Positions 1 to 11,225 of a DNA stretch of 64,000 bases are shown one piece after another. The stretch lies in NCBI GenBank assembly GCA_030998225.1, contig JAPYXD010000686.1, positions 4,216,001-4,280,000 of the forward strand. Direction: 5' to 3'. The stretch's first letter is position 1, and the number at the start of each line of letters is the position of its first letter. The notes below the pieces were generated by a model, which ran no database searches, was not told where the DNA came from, and saw only the letters and a program-made list of their open reading frames with translations. The position numbers and the translations under genes are program-made. This DNA is from Diplolepis rosae (Eukaryota; Arthropoda; Insecta; Hymenoptera; Diplolepididae).

Positions 1-610
1 TTAAAATTATAAATTTTTATAAGTTTACATTTTGGCGTCCAATGTGGGGCCACATGGAGTTTAAAATGAAATAAGAAGTTGAAGACAATTAAATACTATC
101 TTATAAGAATGACTTCATCCTTAAGCGTCAAATAGTAGTGTTAAGATGAATCCATTAGATCTATTAAATGGACAAATAACCTTTAAAAGGATATATCTGC
201 AACCACAGACAAGCCAGAGAATAGCGCCTAAAGGAATGGAAGATCTCGCTAAATTTTTGCTTGAACAGGTAAAAGCTAAAAGTAAAATAACATGAGGAAA
301 AAGATGAGTGTCAGACGTGGAATAGAATAGACTCAGAGACTCAGACTGACGCACCCAGCCTCCTACCACGTCGTCTTGGCAGAAGAACGGATATTGGAAC
401 GGAAAAATGGAAATTTCCTGGAGAAAAATCTAGATCAAAGCACAAGTAGAAATTTTTTGACAAAAATTGACAATGAAAACTACCACCGCGGGCAAAGAGG
501 CGCGCGTGTTGCGAAACAAATATGGCCGGCATTGGCGTACATTTTTCTACAGCTACATATGGATAAGTTCACAAAAAACATATAATGAAAGTGGTTAAGT
601 TTTTAATAGT
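1..610. other. No recognisable feature
   Basis: AT-rich sequence with a small GC-richer patch around 485-530. Short open frames exist on both strands but none shows a recognisable domain, and they overlap one another as expected by chance. Confidence 0.5.
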
Positions 611-775
611 ATATTACGTGCCTAGGCGCACAATGAGGGTTATTGCGTGACGAGCAACAATGCTCGCAGGAGATCGAAGCCGAGACAAAGCCGAGACGAA
701 GCTGATGCGCGATCAGTCCTGTGAGCATTGTCGCGAGTCTCGTAATTTCCCGAATTGTGTGCATTGGCACGTATT
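611..775. repeat. Foldback hairpin (inverted repeat, arms about 58 bp)
   Basis: The left arm (about 611-670) and the reverse complement of the right arm (about 718-775) align over their whole length with roughly three quarters identity; both contain ACGTGCC near the outside and CAATGCTC near the inside. The spacer holds a small direct repeat (GCCGAGAC, twice). This looks like an old foldback or MITE. No target duplication could be fixed and no protein is encoded. Confidence 0.6.
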
Positions 776-1216
776 CTATTTTATGTGACTCCGGTGCGTA
801 TACGAGTTTTTATGCGTACACTCGAATCTAATCTATTATTGTAGTTGTTTGCGGCGCTAGTCATTACACTTAATATGTCACGACCGGTCCCGGCCATTTT
901 GATTTTATCGATCTTGTGTAGTAGTAATGGATTTTTGTAGATGCATGCGCAGTTCAAATGTACAAGGCTTTGCCAGTAAAATGCTAACGCTGCACGAAGA
1001 AGAAGAAGAATAAGAAGAAGATTGTGCTTCGTTTCATGGCTATGGGCGCATGCGCAGTTCAATTTTTACATTTCATTCCTCTGTATCGCAATGTAGCGAT
1101 GTAGCCGGTGGCACATAAAAAATGTTAACTCTGCAGCTACATACACTGTGCGAGTTTTCGAATGCCATAACGTCCTCAAGAAACCTAATAGAAGGTCAGA
1201 AAGTGGTGAATTCTGA
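776..1216. other. Intergenic; short GAA-type microsatellite and direct repeat
   Basis: A GAAGAA/TAAGAAGAAG purine stretch lies at about 996-1020. The motif CATGCGCAGTTCAA occurs twice as a direct repeat (near 944 and 1049). No coding similarity recognised. The left end of the ISL2EU-like element to the right may lie here, but no terminal repeat was found. Confidence 0.4.
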
Positions 1217-2326
1217 CATGATTATAATGAGAATGAGAATGAGAAAAATGTCGTTACTATCGACAGAATGTCATTTTCTTGTAAAGCCGGTACTAGTGAG
1301 TCTTGTAAACATATAGTTGGAGTACTGTTGCATTGCAGCAGGTAAGTGCTTGTTCCTGTCCTTTTCATTGTTAATGTCATGTTTTTTATTATATTGTTTA
1401 ACAATTTCAGAACGGATTCAAACGCTCTGGAACCAATCTCTTCAACCGATAAGAAATGCTTATGTAAAAAACAAAAAGCACTTCTTCTTGAACAGTTTCA
1501 AGCTCAGCCCACAACATTTTTTTGTTATGTTCATCAAGACAGATTGCCAACACTTTCTCAAAGTACACTGATTCATATAAGAAATAGATTAACTATCTGT
1601 AATAATGGAACAGCAGTTGCTAAGCATATAAATCGCAACGTTAAAACTTCAAGAGTACTTCTTCGACAAATCGAAAATCAAATACTACAAGTAAATAGTA
1701 GAGAACTGCAAAACAAAGACGTTCTTTCTGTGACCAATAATAATCATAGGCCAGATGATTTTGAAAATTGCACGCAGAATTTCATTCAATCAATTATTAA
1801 TATTGCCAAGTGCTCAAAAGAAATTATATTTTTAAACAGCATAAAATTTAATTTAGCTGACTGTTGCCAAAATACTTTGGAGAATAAAATTACCTGTGAT
1901 AATGTTTTGCAAACAGCTATAAGAACTAAAGATTCTGAATTGGCGTGGCAGCAAGAAAGAAAATTTAGGACAACAGGCAGCCGATGTTACAGTGTAAATA
2001 AATATTCAAAAGGGGATTGATCAGAGAAAGCGTGTAAGTACTTTTGGTCGAAAGAGTTATCAAAAAAATATACTCGCCATGGAAATCAATATGAAAGGGT
2101 AGCTAGGAAAATGTACTCCAAAGAAACTAATTTATTAGTGCAAGAATGTGGATTAATTGTCTCGGATATCGAACCGTGGAAAGCATACTCACCTGATGGT
2201 GTCGTAATAAAAAACTTTCAAGTATTTAAATTGCTAAAAATAAAATGTCCATATGGGCTTATAAGTACCACAAATGAAATTTTACTTAAAAAATGCAAGT
2301 TTTTATATGCTGCAAACAATAATTAG
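1217..2326 (+). pseudogene. SWIM/YqaJ-domain nuclease gene of an ISL2EU-like DNA transposon, broken
   Basis: Two exons are visible. Exon 1 (to 1,341) ends in a SWIM-like zinc segment reading SCKHIVGVLLHC. Exon 2 (from 1,411) continues in phase and carries ERKFRTTGSRCY, then, after an in-frame TGA at 2,018-2,020 that probably replaced a Trp codon, the YqaJ-type segment with CGLIVSDIEPWKAYSPDGVV and LLKIKCPYG. These match the D-(E)xK core of YqaJ/lambda-exonuclease-like nucleases (SPDG...IKCP). SWIM plus YqaJ proteins of this kind are the second gene of ISL2EU transposons, and a DDE_4 transposase remnant faces it at 2,866-3,215. The true start was not found: frame 2 is open only from 1,217 and no good ATG precedes the zinc segment. 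The protein ends soon after the nuclease core, so the C-terminus is probably lost. The nuclease role in transposition is inferred from the family, not shown here. Confidence 0.72.
1342..1410 (+). other. Intron of the SWIM/YqaJ gene (69 bp, GT-AG)
   Basis: The donor is CAG|GTAAGT and the acceptor is a pyrimidine-rich ACAATTTCAG. Joining 1,341 to 1,411 keeps the reading frame between the zinc segment and the downstream coding region. Size and signals are typical for an insect intron. Confidence 0.7.
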
Positions 2327-2865
2327 CATGTAAAAAAAAGCATCTTTATTGTGCCCAAATTCAATTTGGCATGGCATTGCTAAATTAATAATATTGTGAT
2401 TTTGTAATCTATTCTAGTATTTCTCATTTAATTAGAATTATTAATGTTAGTTTCGACAAAAAATATATATAAGATTTATTATCTAAATTAAAAAAGAAAT
2501 ATTTTGAAAAAATGTTGCACAAAATATGTAGAAATTCAAGAGTTCCTTAAATACATGAAATGCGATAATTATGTTATAGTTGAAGTGCAAAGTAAAAGAT
2601 ATAAGTTGATGCGTGTGATAATAAACTTTATTTCCAAAGCAAAATAATTAAATTTAAGAAAAGTGTTGTATTGTTAATGTACAGCTTACCAAATTAATCG
2701 CGTTATTCGTTGTATTTTTCATTGTATGTAATATAAGCAGAGGAAACTATTATGTAGAAATTAGTTCCAAATGAAACTTGTGATTCTAATTGTATGTTTC
2801 ATTATGCTTAATACTTTAAGCAATAAAAATTTCAACATTGATAATAAAAAAAGATATTTAGATTC
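2327..2865. other. AT-rich gap between two convergent transposon genes
   Basis: No coding similarity. AATAAA-like signals occur on both strands, as expected between the 3' ends of two convergent genes of one element. Confidence 0.4.
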
Positions 2866-3215
2866 CTTACTTTCTGTTTTCAAGGGCTTCTTACTCCGTT
2901 AACTGCTCTCGATTCTTCATAAATGGTGGCCTAATTAATCTAATTTCTCTCTGCATACATTCATCATCAATTAGAAATCCTCGATCAAACATTACAGCAT
3001 CTCTCGTACTTTCTAAACTTTGAAGAATCCCACTATAACATAAAATTGCTATATCTGATGCTCGGCCACCGAAAGATTTACTAACAAATGTGATCAAGCC
3101 TGCCGGTGTGACTTCAGTCATAAATTTTACAGTCAAATCACCTTTATAATGCGAATAGAACTCAATTTGGCATTTTAAACACTTGGGCTTTTGAATTTTT
3201 ATTTCAGTGCAATCG
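2866..3215 (-). pseudogene. DDE_4 (PIF/Harbinger-ISL2EU type) transposase fragment
   Basis: Read on the minus strand, the fragment opens with DCTEIKIQKP (first catalytic Asp), then YSHYKGDLTVKFMTEVTPAG, SKSFGGRASD and a MFDRGFLI block that holds the second Asp of the DDE_4 family (usual form ADRGF). The FMKNREQLTE block follows and is cut by a stop codon near 2,891, after which the frame still reads EALENRK. Only the middle of a protein of usually 250-400 residues is left; the DNA-binding N-terminus and the last catalytic Glu are gone. Its orientation, tail to tail with the YqaJ gene, is what ISL2EU elements show. The right boundary meets the next transposon at about 3,220, suggesting that the latter inserted into or replaced the missing part. 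Confidence 0.72.
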
Positions 3216-3224
3216 AGAACTGAC

Positions 3225-4290
3225 GTTGTAGCTTGGAATTTCTCAAAGCGCGAATATTTTGATATGTTGATGGTGCTGTGGGAATACCGTAAACATTACA
3301 GAAACGCCCAAGATTTGTATGCAGCTCGTTATCCGGATAGGCAACAAAAATCGCACATGGCTTTTAAGCGATTAGCTGACCGTTTCTGTCACTTCGGTAC
3401 AGTGAAACAAACACGAGTCAAACGTCAACCAATTTTTAATGAAAATAATGCGGCTGCTATCTTAGCTTTTGCTGCACTAAATCCACATGCGAGCAGCAGG
3501 CAAATGGAAAAAAGAGAGGAATTAATCAGCGATCTGTATTGAGAATCTTACATAAACACAAGTTCCATCCGTATCGTATGTCATTAAATCAGGATTTGTA
3601 CGGCAATGATTTCCTAAAACGCGTCATTTTTTTAAATTGCATTCGTAGGAAAATACGCACAGATGTCTCATTTCTGAGTTATATGCTCTTTTCTGATGAA
3701 GCTAACTTCGCAAATACGGGAAATGTGAATAGGCATAATATGGATTATTGGGCAAATGAGAATCCTCGATGGATGAGAACTGTACAATTTCAACATCCGT
3801 GATTCGTTAATTGTTGGTGCGGCATTGTCGGCGATCACGTCATTGGTCCATATTTTTTTTAAGGTCGCTTGACTGGGCAAGTTTACGCAACCTTTCTGCA
3901 AAACGTACTGCCTCAATTAATGGAAGACGTGCCCTTGCATGTTCGCATGAACATGTGGATGCAACACGACGGTGCATTACCTCATTATGCTCTGTGTTTA
4001 AGACAAGTGATGAATGAGATTTTTGACGAGGCGGACCTGTAGCTTGGCCACCTCGTTCGCCAGATCGAACATCACCAGATTACTTTTTATGGAGTTTTGT
4101 CGAAAAACGCGTAATGGCGGTAGCACCTACCACGCCTGACGACATGAAAGAAAGAATACGCCGATGCATGGTTCCATTTAAAAATATCGAGTTGACCTTG
4201 ACGTAGCTCCAGCGCCTCCACCAATAAAAAATAGGGTGGTTCAGTATGACGGCCTTCTCGAACACTGGAACTTTTGTCTGAAACATTTTT
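3225..4290 (+). pseudogene. DUF4817/DDE_3 transposase (Tc/mariner-like), broken
   Basis: The N-terminal helix-turn-helix segment (about 3,240-3,430) has the DUF4817 pattern: EYFDMLMVLWEYRK, then RNAQDLYAARYPDR and FKRLADRF. After a frameshift near 3,540 the frame reads LHKHKFHPY and FSDEANFANTGNVNRHNM, with the first catalytic Asp in SDEA. Pieces of the remaining DDE_3 core lie in other frames: WCGIVGDHVIGPYFF near 3,815, MWMQHDGALPHYAL near 3,955 (second Asp) and PPRSPDRTSPDYFLW near 4,050 (third Asp). Several frameshifts and stops make it inactive. A terminus-like motif CACCCTGTATACC lies near 4,342. This gene family is widespread in insect genomes as a multicopy transposon. Confidence 0.75.
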
Positions 4291-4506
4291 GGATATGATC
4301 AATAGTTTGAGTACTATCTCTCTGTAACACTTTATGTGCCTCACCCTGTATACCAGTTTTTCCTTTTTTTGGGAATTCAACGCCAGACTCTTTTTGCAAT
4401 TTTTACTAACGGCTATTGGAACAGCATTCTTTTTAAACTTTCGTTTTTTGGCAGGTAAATCTGTAATACTATTATATTAGTTGACTGATGAATCTTCAAT
4501 TTTATA

Positions 4507-5773
4507 TAACTTAATTCGTGCGGTTTGCTAAGAGATGGCGTATCTTGATTATTATTCCATTGTTCCAATATTCCGAACATGCGTTGGAAAGCTACTGTTA
4601 TTGTGCGTCTTTTTCAGTATATGTCATTCATTTGAAGCGTAAACCACAATAATTTCTTGCACTCAAATATGTCGAACTTTGTGCCTGAAAAAGTGTTTCT
4701 ACGGGGATTTCTTCTTCATTACTTTAATATGAAGAAAACTGCTGCCGAAAGTCATCGTATTTTGGTAGAAGTTTATGGTGAACATGCTCTAGCTGAGCGA
4801 ACATGCCAAAAGTGGTTTGCACGATATAAAGGTGGTGATTTTGGCTTGGAGGACGAAGAACGTCCTGGGCAGCCAAAAAAGTTTGATGATGAAGAACTGG
4901 ATGCATTACTCGATGAAGATTGTTGCCAAACACAAGAAGACCTCGCAGGATCTTTGGGAGTGACTCTAGCAGCCATTTTAAAACGTTTAAAAGCAGCCGG
5001 ATACATTCAAAAGCAAGGGCATCGGGTTCCACATGAACTCAAGCCGAGAGACGTTGAAAGGCGGTTTTGCATGTCCGAAATGCTGCTGGAACGCCAAAAA
5101 AAGGAAGTCATTTTTGCATCAGATTGATACTGGTGATGAAAAATGGATCCATTACGACAACCCCAAGTGCAAAAAATTATATGTGAAACCCGGCCAACCA
5201 GCCAAATCGACGGCAAAACCGAATATCCATGGCGCGAAGGTAATACTCTGTATTTGGTGGGATCAGAAGGGTGTGCTGTATTATGAGCTGCTAAAACCGG
5301 GTGAAACCATCAATGGAGAACGCTAACGAACACAATTAATCCGTTTGAAGAGAGCAATAGCCGAAAAACGCCCGGAATATGCGACTAGACACGAGGCAAT
5401 AATTTTCCATCATGACAACGCTTGTCCCCATGTTGCTATTCCAGTTAAGAACTATTTGGAAAACAGTGGATGGGGAGTTTTACCCCACCCGCCTTATAGC
5501 TCAGATCTTGCCCCTTCTGACTACCATTTGTTCCAGTCGATGCAGAACGCCCTCACTGGAATACGGTTCACATCAGAATAGGGTATCAAAAATTGGCTTG
5601 ATTCATTCTTGGCCGCCAAGCCGGCGCAGTTCTTTTGAGATGGAATCCACAAATTACTAGAAAGATGGGAAAAAGTCATAGCTTCAGATGGGCAATACTT
5701 TGAATAATACTATTGTACACGTTTTTCTTAAATAGACGTTCAAATTTTGAAAAAAACCGCACGAATTAAGTTA
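4507..5773 (+). mobile_element. Mariner element with both terminal inverted repeats
   Basis: The element is 1,267 bp. Both ends carry the same roughly 20-bp inverted repeat, starting TAACTTAATTCGTGCGGTTT, and both are flanked by the TA dinucleotide duplicated by mariners (4,505-4,506 and 5,774-5,775). Length, termini and target duplication all agree with a complete mariner insertion. Its only gene is a broken transposase, so it could move only if an enzyme were supplied by another copy. Confidence 0.9.
4669..5707 (+). pseudogene. Mariner DD34D transposase, broken by a frameshift and stops
   Basis: The ATG at 4,669 starts MSNFVPEKVFLRG, and the paired helix-turn-helix DNA-binding region follows (TAAESHRILVEVYGE, QKWFARYKGGDF). 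All three catalytic Asp positions can be found: [15 protein letters not shown] and SSDLAPSDYHLF, the last two spaced as in DD34D mariners. Reading breaks are a frameshift near 5,103 (an extra base at an A/G run), an in-frame TAA near 5,324, a TAG at about 5,579 and a TGA near 5,638. The family C-terminus (KVIASDGQYFE, stop) is present, so the gene is full length but dead. Few breaks in about 340 codons suggest a moderately young insertion. It belongs to a subfamily different from the mariner at 7,890. Confidence 0.88.
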
Positions 5774-7889
5774 TAGATCCAATATTACCTGGAAAACAAT
5801 AATTATCTCTTTTGTTGACAATTCCAATGTTTCCGAACAAATTTTCGGTTTCAATATTAATTCCACTTTAAAGAATTTGAAATCTTTCTGTAGAAAAAAA
5901 GACGCTCTCGACTGCGCTGGGATTCGAGCCCAAGTATTTCGATATCAGGAATGTGTATTAAAATTTTCGAAGAATCAGGCAACGTAATTTGTGTTTAATA
6001 AAATAACTATAAAATTTAATTTTATACGCCTGAAAACTCGAGACAAATAATTATACGCACATGGACTATACACAGTTATATATATTTAACAATTTTAATA
6101 TTTTTAACTAACTCACCAAAGTTAATCGTATACCATAAAACTGTACAACTAAAACAAGATATAATAATTTGAATTTTGGAAATTTAAATGAAATTTACAT
6201 AACAAAACTGTACAATAAAAGAGAAAATGCTACGGAACATAATTTCCTTGATAATTTTTCAAACACAATGAAATTGTGCACCTTACAACTTTACACTAAA
6301 TTATAGAAAAATTAATTTTGTACATTTAAATGAACTATTAGAATGTACGAGAAAATATTGCACACCCGATTAAATACTTCTTTATAAGTTTAAGGGGGTA
6401 TTCTACCCAAGTTGGTCCGAAATATCGAATTTTTTTTTTAATCGTTGTGAAAAAAAACTTTTCTATATTTTTATCTGCAATTTTTCGTAATTTATTCTAC
6501 AGGATATGGACAATGAAATTTTTTTTACTTTTGAAAAAATCTTTAAAAATATAGTTTTTTCGACGCCTTGAACTTGAGCCTGCCGAAAAAAGTTGCTCCC
6601 TTGCGGACACGATATCTTCCGTTCAAAGATTCTGAAACACAAATTTTAATCCATTTTATAGCAATTACACTTGCCGCTATCGCCTGAACTAGGGAATAAT
6701 AAAAATAATAATTTCATACAAATTTCAAACTAAGTTGCACACACATTCTCAAATAATGAGTATCAAAGAAAGTAGAATTTAAAAAAAAGTATCATTAAAG
6801 AAAAATCCGAATTTAGATGAAAGAAAACATTCTAAATTGTGACTTGTAAGTCAACTTGAAGTTTTAGACAATCTATTATATCTACCTTAATAATACGCAA
6901 TTAAGACTTAAGACCTCATGTCAGATGTAGAATCTTATACTTGAAAGTCCTTCCATTTACTTCGCTGAATAGGGCGTAGAAGGCATCTGAAAAAGAATGA
7001 AAACAAAATTTGAAGTCAGTTAATAGCTTTTATTATTTTTTTTCAATCGAAACTCCTACAATATTTTCTTATTCCCTCAAAAAACCTCGAAATTCACCAT
7101 TTTGGAACGATTCAAACACTACCAAAATATTTTCTGGCTTTTCTGAAATATACATCTACAATTTTTAGAATGAAAATTTTCGAATAATTCTAAATTCAGC
7201 AAAATTTTTGAAATTTGCTGAAATTTGCTAGAATTTTTTAACCAATAGGAATTTTTTAAGATTTTCGAAAAAAAATGTGAACAGAAGATATTAACTGATT
7301 CCAAAACTTTTTATCCTCACTTTTTTCGTATGCTAAACCCAGAAACTGTTAACCCTCAGCCTAAACTATACAATTAATAATGCTCAACTTCCATATCTTT
7401 GTATCATAAGAACACAACCCCTTTAGAAATCTTGAGTTAAACAAAATTTTTCTAAATAACTAAATATCTTCCTGTACTATCTCTGAAGCAGCAATTCGCA
7501 CACAGTTTAATGCCTTTCAATTTCTGTCTTCCAAAATATGTAAAACCCAATAATCTTGTTCATGAATAATTTCTATTGCTTTTAAACGTTTAACCGTTAC
7601 AGTCGATTTATTAGCTTTTAATAATTGTGACAATTTCTTGAGTGTTTAATGAGCATCTCCATTCAATAGTGTTTCCAATTCTTCATCTTCAAATTTTTTG
7701 GGGCTAGAGAGCGTTCTTTGTCTTTTACATCGTAGTCGCTGTTCTACAATAGTAAGGACATCTATTAGTGAACGGTGGAAACTTATTCAAGTACCTTATA
7801 TATTTCTACATTGATGAATAAGTGCATATATTCAAGAGTATAATTGTATCTATTCGTTTGTATTCTTATAATATATATTCGATTATCTA
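5774..7889. other. AT-rich sequence without a recognisable gene; one 48-bp repeat
   Basis: The only clear similarity inside the window is 5,867-5,914, which matches 14,776-14,823 at 46 of 48 positions; that second place is the tail of an unnamed transposase-like gene, so this is probably a scrap of the same family. A GGGGGTATTCTACCC motif near 6,395 and a run of low-complexity A/T sequence (6,420-6,560) may mark another decayed element. No domain was recognised in any frame. Confidence 0.4.
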
Positions 7890-8985
7890 CGAGGGTCGTT
7901 CAATAAGTCCTTGAGAAAAGATAGAAAAACAAATTATTTTGTGTAGATTTTTTTTATTTTTCGACTTAATCTCCTTTCAACTGTATGCACTTTTTCAAGC
8001 GTTTCTCTAACTTTTGGAAGCCGTCCAAAAGTAGGCTTCGGAAGGTCCTCAAAATAGACATCTGTTTGGGCGATGACCTCCTCGTTCGACGTGAACCATT
8101 GTCCGCCGAGACATTTTTTCAAGTTTGGAAATGAGAAAAGTCACTGGGGGCCAAATCCGGTCGATGTTCTAATAATTCGAATTTTAATCCTTTGCGGTCG
8201 TATGTCTACTCTCAGCCACTAAAACATGTTATAGATAAACTTAATACGACCACAAAGGGTTAATTCTATAATTTTGGCCATCGAAACTGCACAGGTGTGC
8301 ACTCATGCATTGTCTTGATAGACAAGGATCTTTTTCAAATGAAGAAGTTTTTTCTTGATTTCTTCGCTCAACCGGTGCAATAACGACGCATAATACGCTC
8401 TAGTTATCGTTTGTCCTTTTTCCAAGTAATCGGTGTAGATGATTCCACGTGCATCCCAAAATCTTGCCGAGATTTTTTTCACATCCAATTTTTCGTGCAA
8501 AATGGAAAACACTGTACCTTGCGATATGCCTGTGGCCTCAACTATTTCGCGCACTTTGATTCGTCGATCACTCAAAACCATATAGTGGATTTTGTCAATA
8601 ATTTTACAGGTAGTCACTTCCACTGAATGTCTCGAACGATGTTCATCTATTGTGGATGTACGGACAGGTTTAAACTCATTTACTCAGCTGTAAACAGTTG
8701 CAAACACAGAAGGAGATGTGCCATGAACTTCATCCAACTCAGCTTTGATCTCTTTGAATGTTAAATGTAAGTTTTCAATAATCGCTCGAAACTCACTTTT
8801 TTCCATTTTTCTAAATACACAAAAATTTTTCGATTCAATCGACAATAAAAATAAAACACTGTGATGGATATGACAGAGACTTTAACAGCTGTCTAGTGAG
8901 TAATGATTCCTACTAAAACCAAACCATTTTCAATACTACGAGCGCTATCTCTTGGATTTTCTAAGGACTTATTGAATGACCCTTG
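7890..8985 (-). mobile_element. Mariner element with terminal inverted repeats, internally deleted
   Basis: Both ends carry a matching inverted repeat of about 25 bp, containing GGGTCRTTCAATAAGTCCTT, flanked by TA (7,888-7,889 and 8,986-8,987). At 1,096 bp it is about 200 bp shorter than a complete mariner. The coding strand is minus; the gene inside has lost part of its middle. It is a different subfamily from the element at 4,507, with different termini and a different transposase. Confidence 0.87.
7945..8806 (-). pseudogene. Mariner transposase (second subfamily), internally deleted
   Basis: The minus-strand ATG at 8,806 starts MEKSEFRAIIE. The helix-turn-helix part follows, with EIKAELDEVHGTS, then DKIHYMVLSDRRIKVREIVE and ATGISQGTVFSILHEKL. 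The sequence then jumps from the VKKISAR block directly into FWDARGIIYTDYLEKGQTIT, so the segment holding the first catalytic Asp (VDETWIHYY in intact relatives) is missing. The second Asp remains in VYQDNA. Downstream, a PDLAPSDF-like block (third Asp) and GGQWFTSNEEVIAQTDVYFE lie in shifted frames. Loss of the first Asp and the frameshifts make it inactive. Confidence 0.83.
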
Positions 8986-9949
8986 TATTTTATATAAATT
9001 GTTATTATACTTGTAAGATACCTCAACACTGATCACTTTTCCAAATGAGAAAGGAAATTAAATTTACTTAAGGTTCTAACGGCCTGAGAGAGCACATTCT
9101 CATCGTAATACTCGCACTTCGTGCTCGATTTTTATTTTATATTTTTTATATTTATATTATTTATATCATGGATTAATATTTTTTATATTTTGTAATATAA
9201 TATTTTTTCCTATCTCCTATAATATAACTGCAAAATGGAATTTTGTTATTAACTAATTTCAAGTTTTAACATATTATATAATTATTAAACATATTTAACT
9301 ATAACTCTCCTCGTTTTGGCTGAATCATAAAATGTTATAAGGATAATTAGTAGAGATGTATGAGAACTATCATAAACCAATATTGCAATTTTTTATTTTT
9401 TCAAAAACATAAAAATACTCTGATTTGTACAATTTTGGTCGAATATGGCTGGTTAGCGAACTAATCCTTACTTTTCGGGCTTCGATAAAGTATGCCAAAG
9501 CTCAATCGAATCCGATAATTCTATCGAGAGTTATCGTTTTCACAGATGCCGGACAGACAGACAGACACTTTCGTAAGAACCGTTTTTGCTGAATTAGGGG
9601 TTCTTGAAACGTAAAGATTTGATGAAAATTCCAAAAGTAATTTTCCACATAAAACCAATATGTATTTATAATATGCATGCTAATCTTACATGGGTTGCGG
9701 GAAAACAATTATCATAGGACGTAAATCACACAGATCTGCATTTAAGAAAAAAATTTGCGACTTCAGAGAAAAAGTGATTTGTTGTATTCGATTCCACGAC
9801 AAAATCGAATCTGCAAACAAAAAACCTCTATGAAAAACTGCAAATTCTCAATAAAATTACAAATAAATTAATGCTATTTAGAAAACTACTACTTCTATGA
9901 CATATACTTCATCCACATGTGAATTAAAAAGTGTAAGTCTAATTGAAAC
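8986..9949. other. AT-rich intergenic sequence with a GACA microsatellite
   Basis: A short GACA repeat (GGACAGACAGACAGACAC) lies at about 9,551-9,568 in a slightly GC-richer patch (9,430-9,600). That patch looks like the tail of some dispersed repeat, but I cannot name it. No coding similarity. Confidence 0.35.
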
Positions 9950-10432
9950 ACAACATAACATTTTTTGCGTCGATTTGAAACTAGATAAAACATGGATTCA
10001 CCACTACACTCCTGAGACAAAAGAACATTCGAAACAGTGGAACGCGAAGGGTGAATCTGCCCCAAATAACGCGAAGACAGTTTCATCGGTCGAAAAGGTG
10101 ATGGTGAATTGGGATAACATGGCACTGTTTGCAAAAAAGGGCCGCATTTGAACAAGAAGAAAGTTTTGTTCCATGAAGACAACGCACCATCTCACACTTT
10201 GATGATTGCCGTGCCCAAAATTCACGAATTGCAATTCGAACTGATTGACAACCCTCCGTATTTGTCAGAGCGTGACCCCGGTGACTTTTTTCTGTTTCTT
10301 AATCTTAAAGTTTGGCTTGGTAACCAGAGGTTTCCATCGAACAAGAAGGTAACAGAATCCGTAGATGACTATTTTACAGAGCAAGACGCCAAATACTATT
10401 TGGACCGGCTAACATGGTTGGAGCATTGCTGA
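9950..10432 (+). pseudogene. Mariner transposase fragment (C-terminal half)
   Basis: The first frame holds DKTWIHHYTPETKEHSKQW and APNNAKTVSSVEKVM, corresponding to the block around the first catalytic Asp (usual VDETWIHYY). After a frameshift near 10,148 the second frame gives KKKVLFHEDNAPSHT (second Asp) and KIHELQFELIDNPPY. At the third catalytic position the usual SPDLAPSD reads SERDPGD, so the Asp is replaced. The fragment ends at DRLTWLEHC followed by a stop, right beside the Penelope fragment. The N-terminal DNA-binding half and any terminal repeat are missing. It is closest in wording to the mariner at 7,890. Confidence 0.8.
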
Positions 10433-10439
10433 ACTCAGT

Positions 10440-10712
10440 GTATGCAGTCCATCTATCTGGTGAATTAAAAACATATCTTTTTTGTTCATAGATTCTGGTT
10501 TTGAGGGGCGTTTTTTTTGTACTTTTATAACTACCTGTGCAATCACTGCATGGAATATTGTACACAAAATCGTCCGTTTCAAGTTTAGGAATAATGACTT
10601 TTGTTGATTCAAAAATGTGGGATGAAACATTCTTGTTCCGTAGTGTGATTTTGTTGTTAGGTTTGAGGATGGCTGATAGTTCTTCTGTGAGCCCTTTATT
10701 ACAAACGAACAA
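10440..10712 (-). pseudogene. Penelope-like element, C-terminal GIY-YIG endonuclease fragment
   Basis: On the minus strand the frame reads NNKITLRNKN, then FVYNIPCSDCTGSYKSTKK and PLKTRIYEQK. This is the typical linker and GIY-YIG region of Penelope-like polyproteins: Y-x-I-x-C-x2-C-x3-Y, then a basic stretch with the conserved Arg and the E-(H) position, here EQ. The second Tyr-Ile-Gly signature is degenerate (SYKST instead of CYIGQT). The reverse transcriptase part is absent here; a separate Penelope reverse transcriptase remnant lies at 18,245-19,211. The fragment abuts the mariner piece at about 10,435. Confidence 0.68.
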
Positions 10713-11211
10713 TTAGTTAAGCTGTATAATAATTTTATTCGTCACGGAAACCACCAAGCTGCCAAGTTCCGTGGGAACTTGTTTTTATTGTTGGGATCGC
10801 TTACCTTCTTTTTTCAGTGTGTCTTAAGCCGTTTTTTTACTTCAAGTTTGACCTTTATTAATTAAACTTCAAAATTTTTTGAAAATAGTGAAAAGGGTGA
10901 ACTCAGTAAAACACCAAATTTAGGCTCAAGAATCCTATTTCTATTAGGGATTGATTGAACAAGGAATTTTTAAGTTTACAGATTGTCAACAAATTGACTC
11001 CGCGAATATTATCGTCTGTTACACGAACTCCTATAAAAGTAACAATACATTTACTATACTATGGAAATTTGTTAGTTTGTAAGAGAGCTGTTATATGTTA
11101 AACTCTGTTTCCATATTCTGTGAGATACTTTTGCCTGCCTTGTTTATTGAACCGTCTGTATAATTTTCTCTACAAAAATAAAAGACGAAAGTCTTAAATT
11201 CAATATAGTTT
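10713..11211. other. Intergenic, nothing recognised
   Basis: No domain, repeat or RNA gene seen. A local GC-richer patch near 10,740-10,800 is unexplained. Confidence 0.35.
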
Positions 11212-11225
11212 TTGTTATTTTACAG

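Noticed and set aside
121..585. Overlapping short open frames at the left edge
   Set aside because: Mutually overlapping on both strands, with no recognisable similarity.
5915..5945. tRNA-like T-arm (GGGATTCGAGCCC)
   Set aside because: No acceptor stem, D-arm or anticodon arm can be fitted upstream; probably chance or a scrap of a tRNA-derived repeat.
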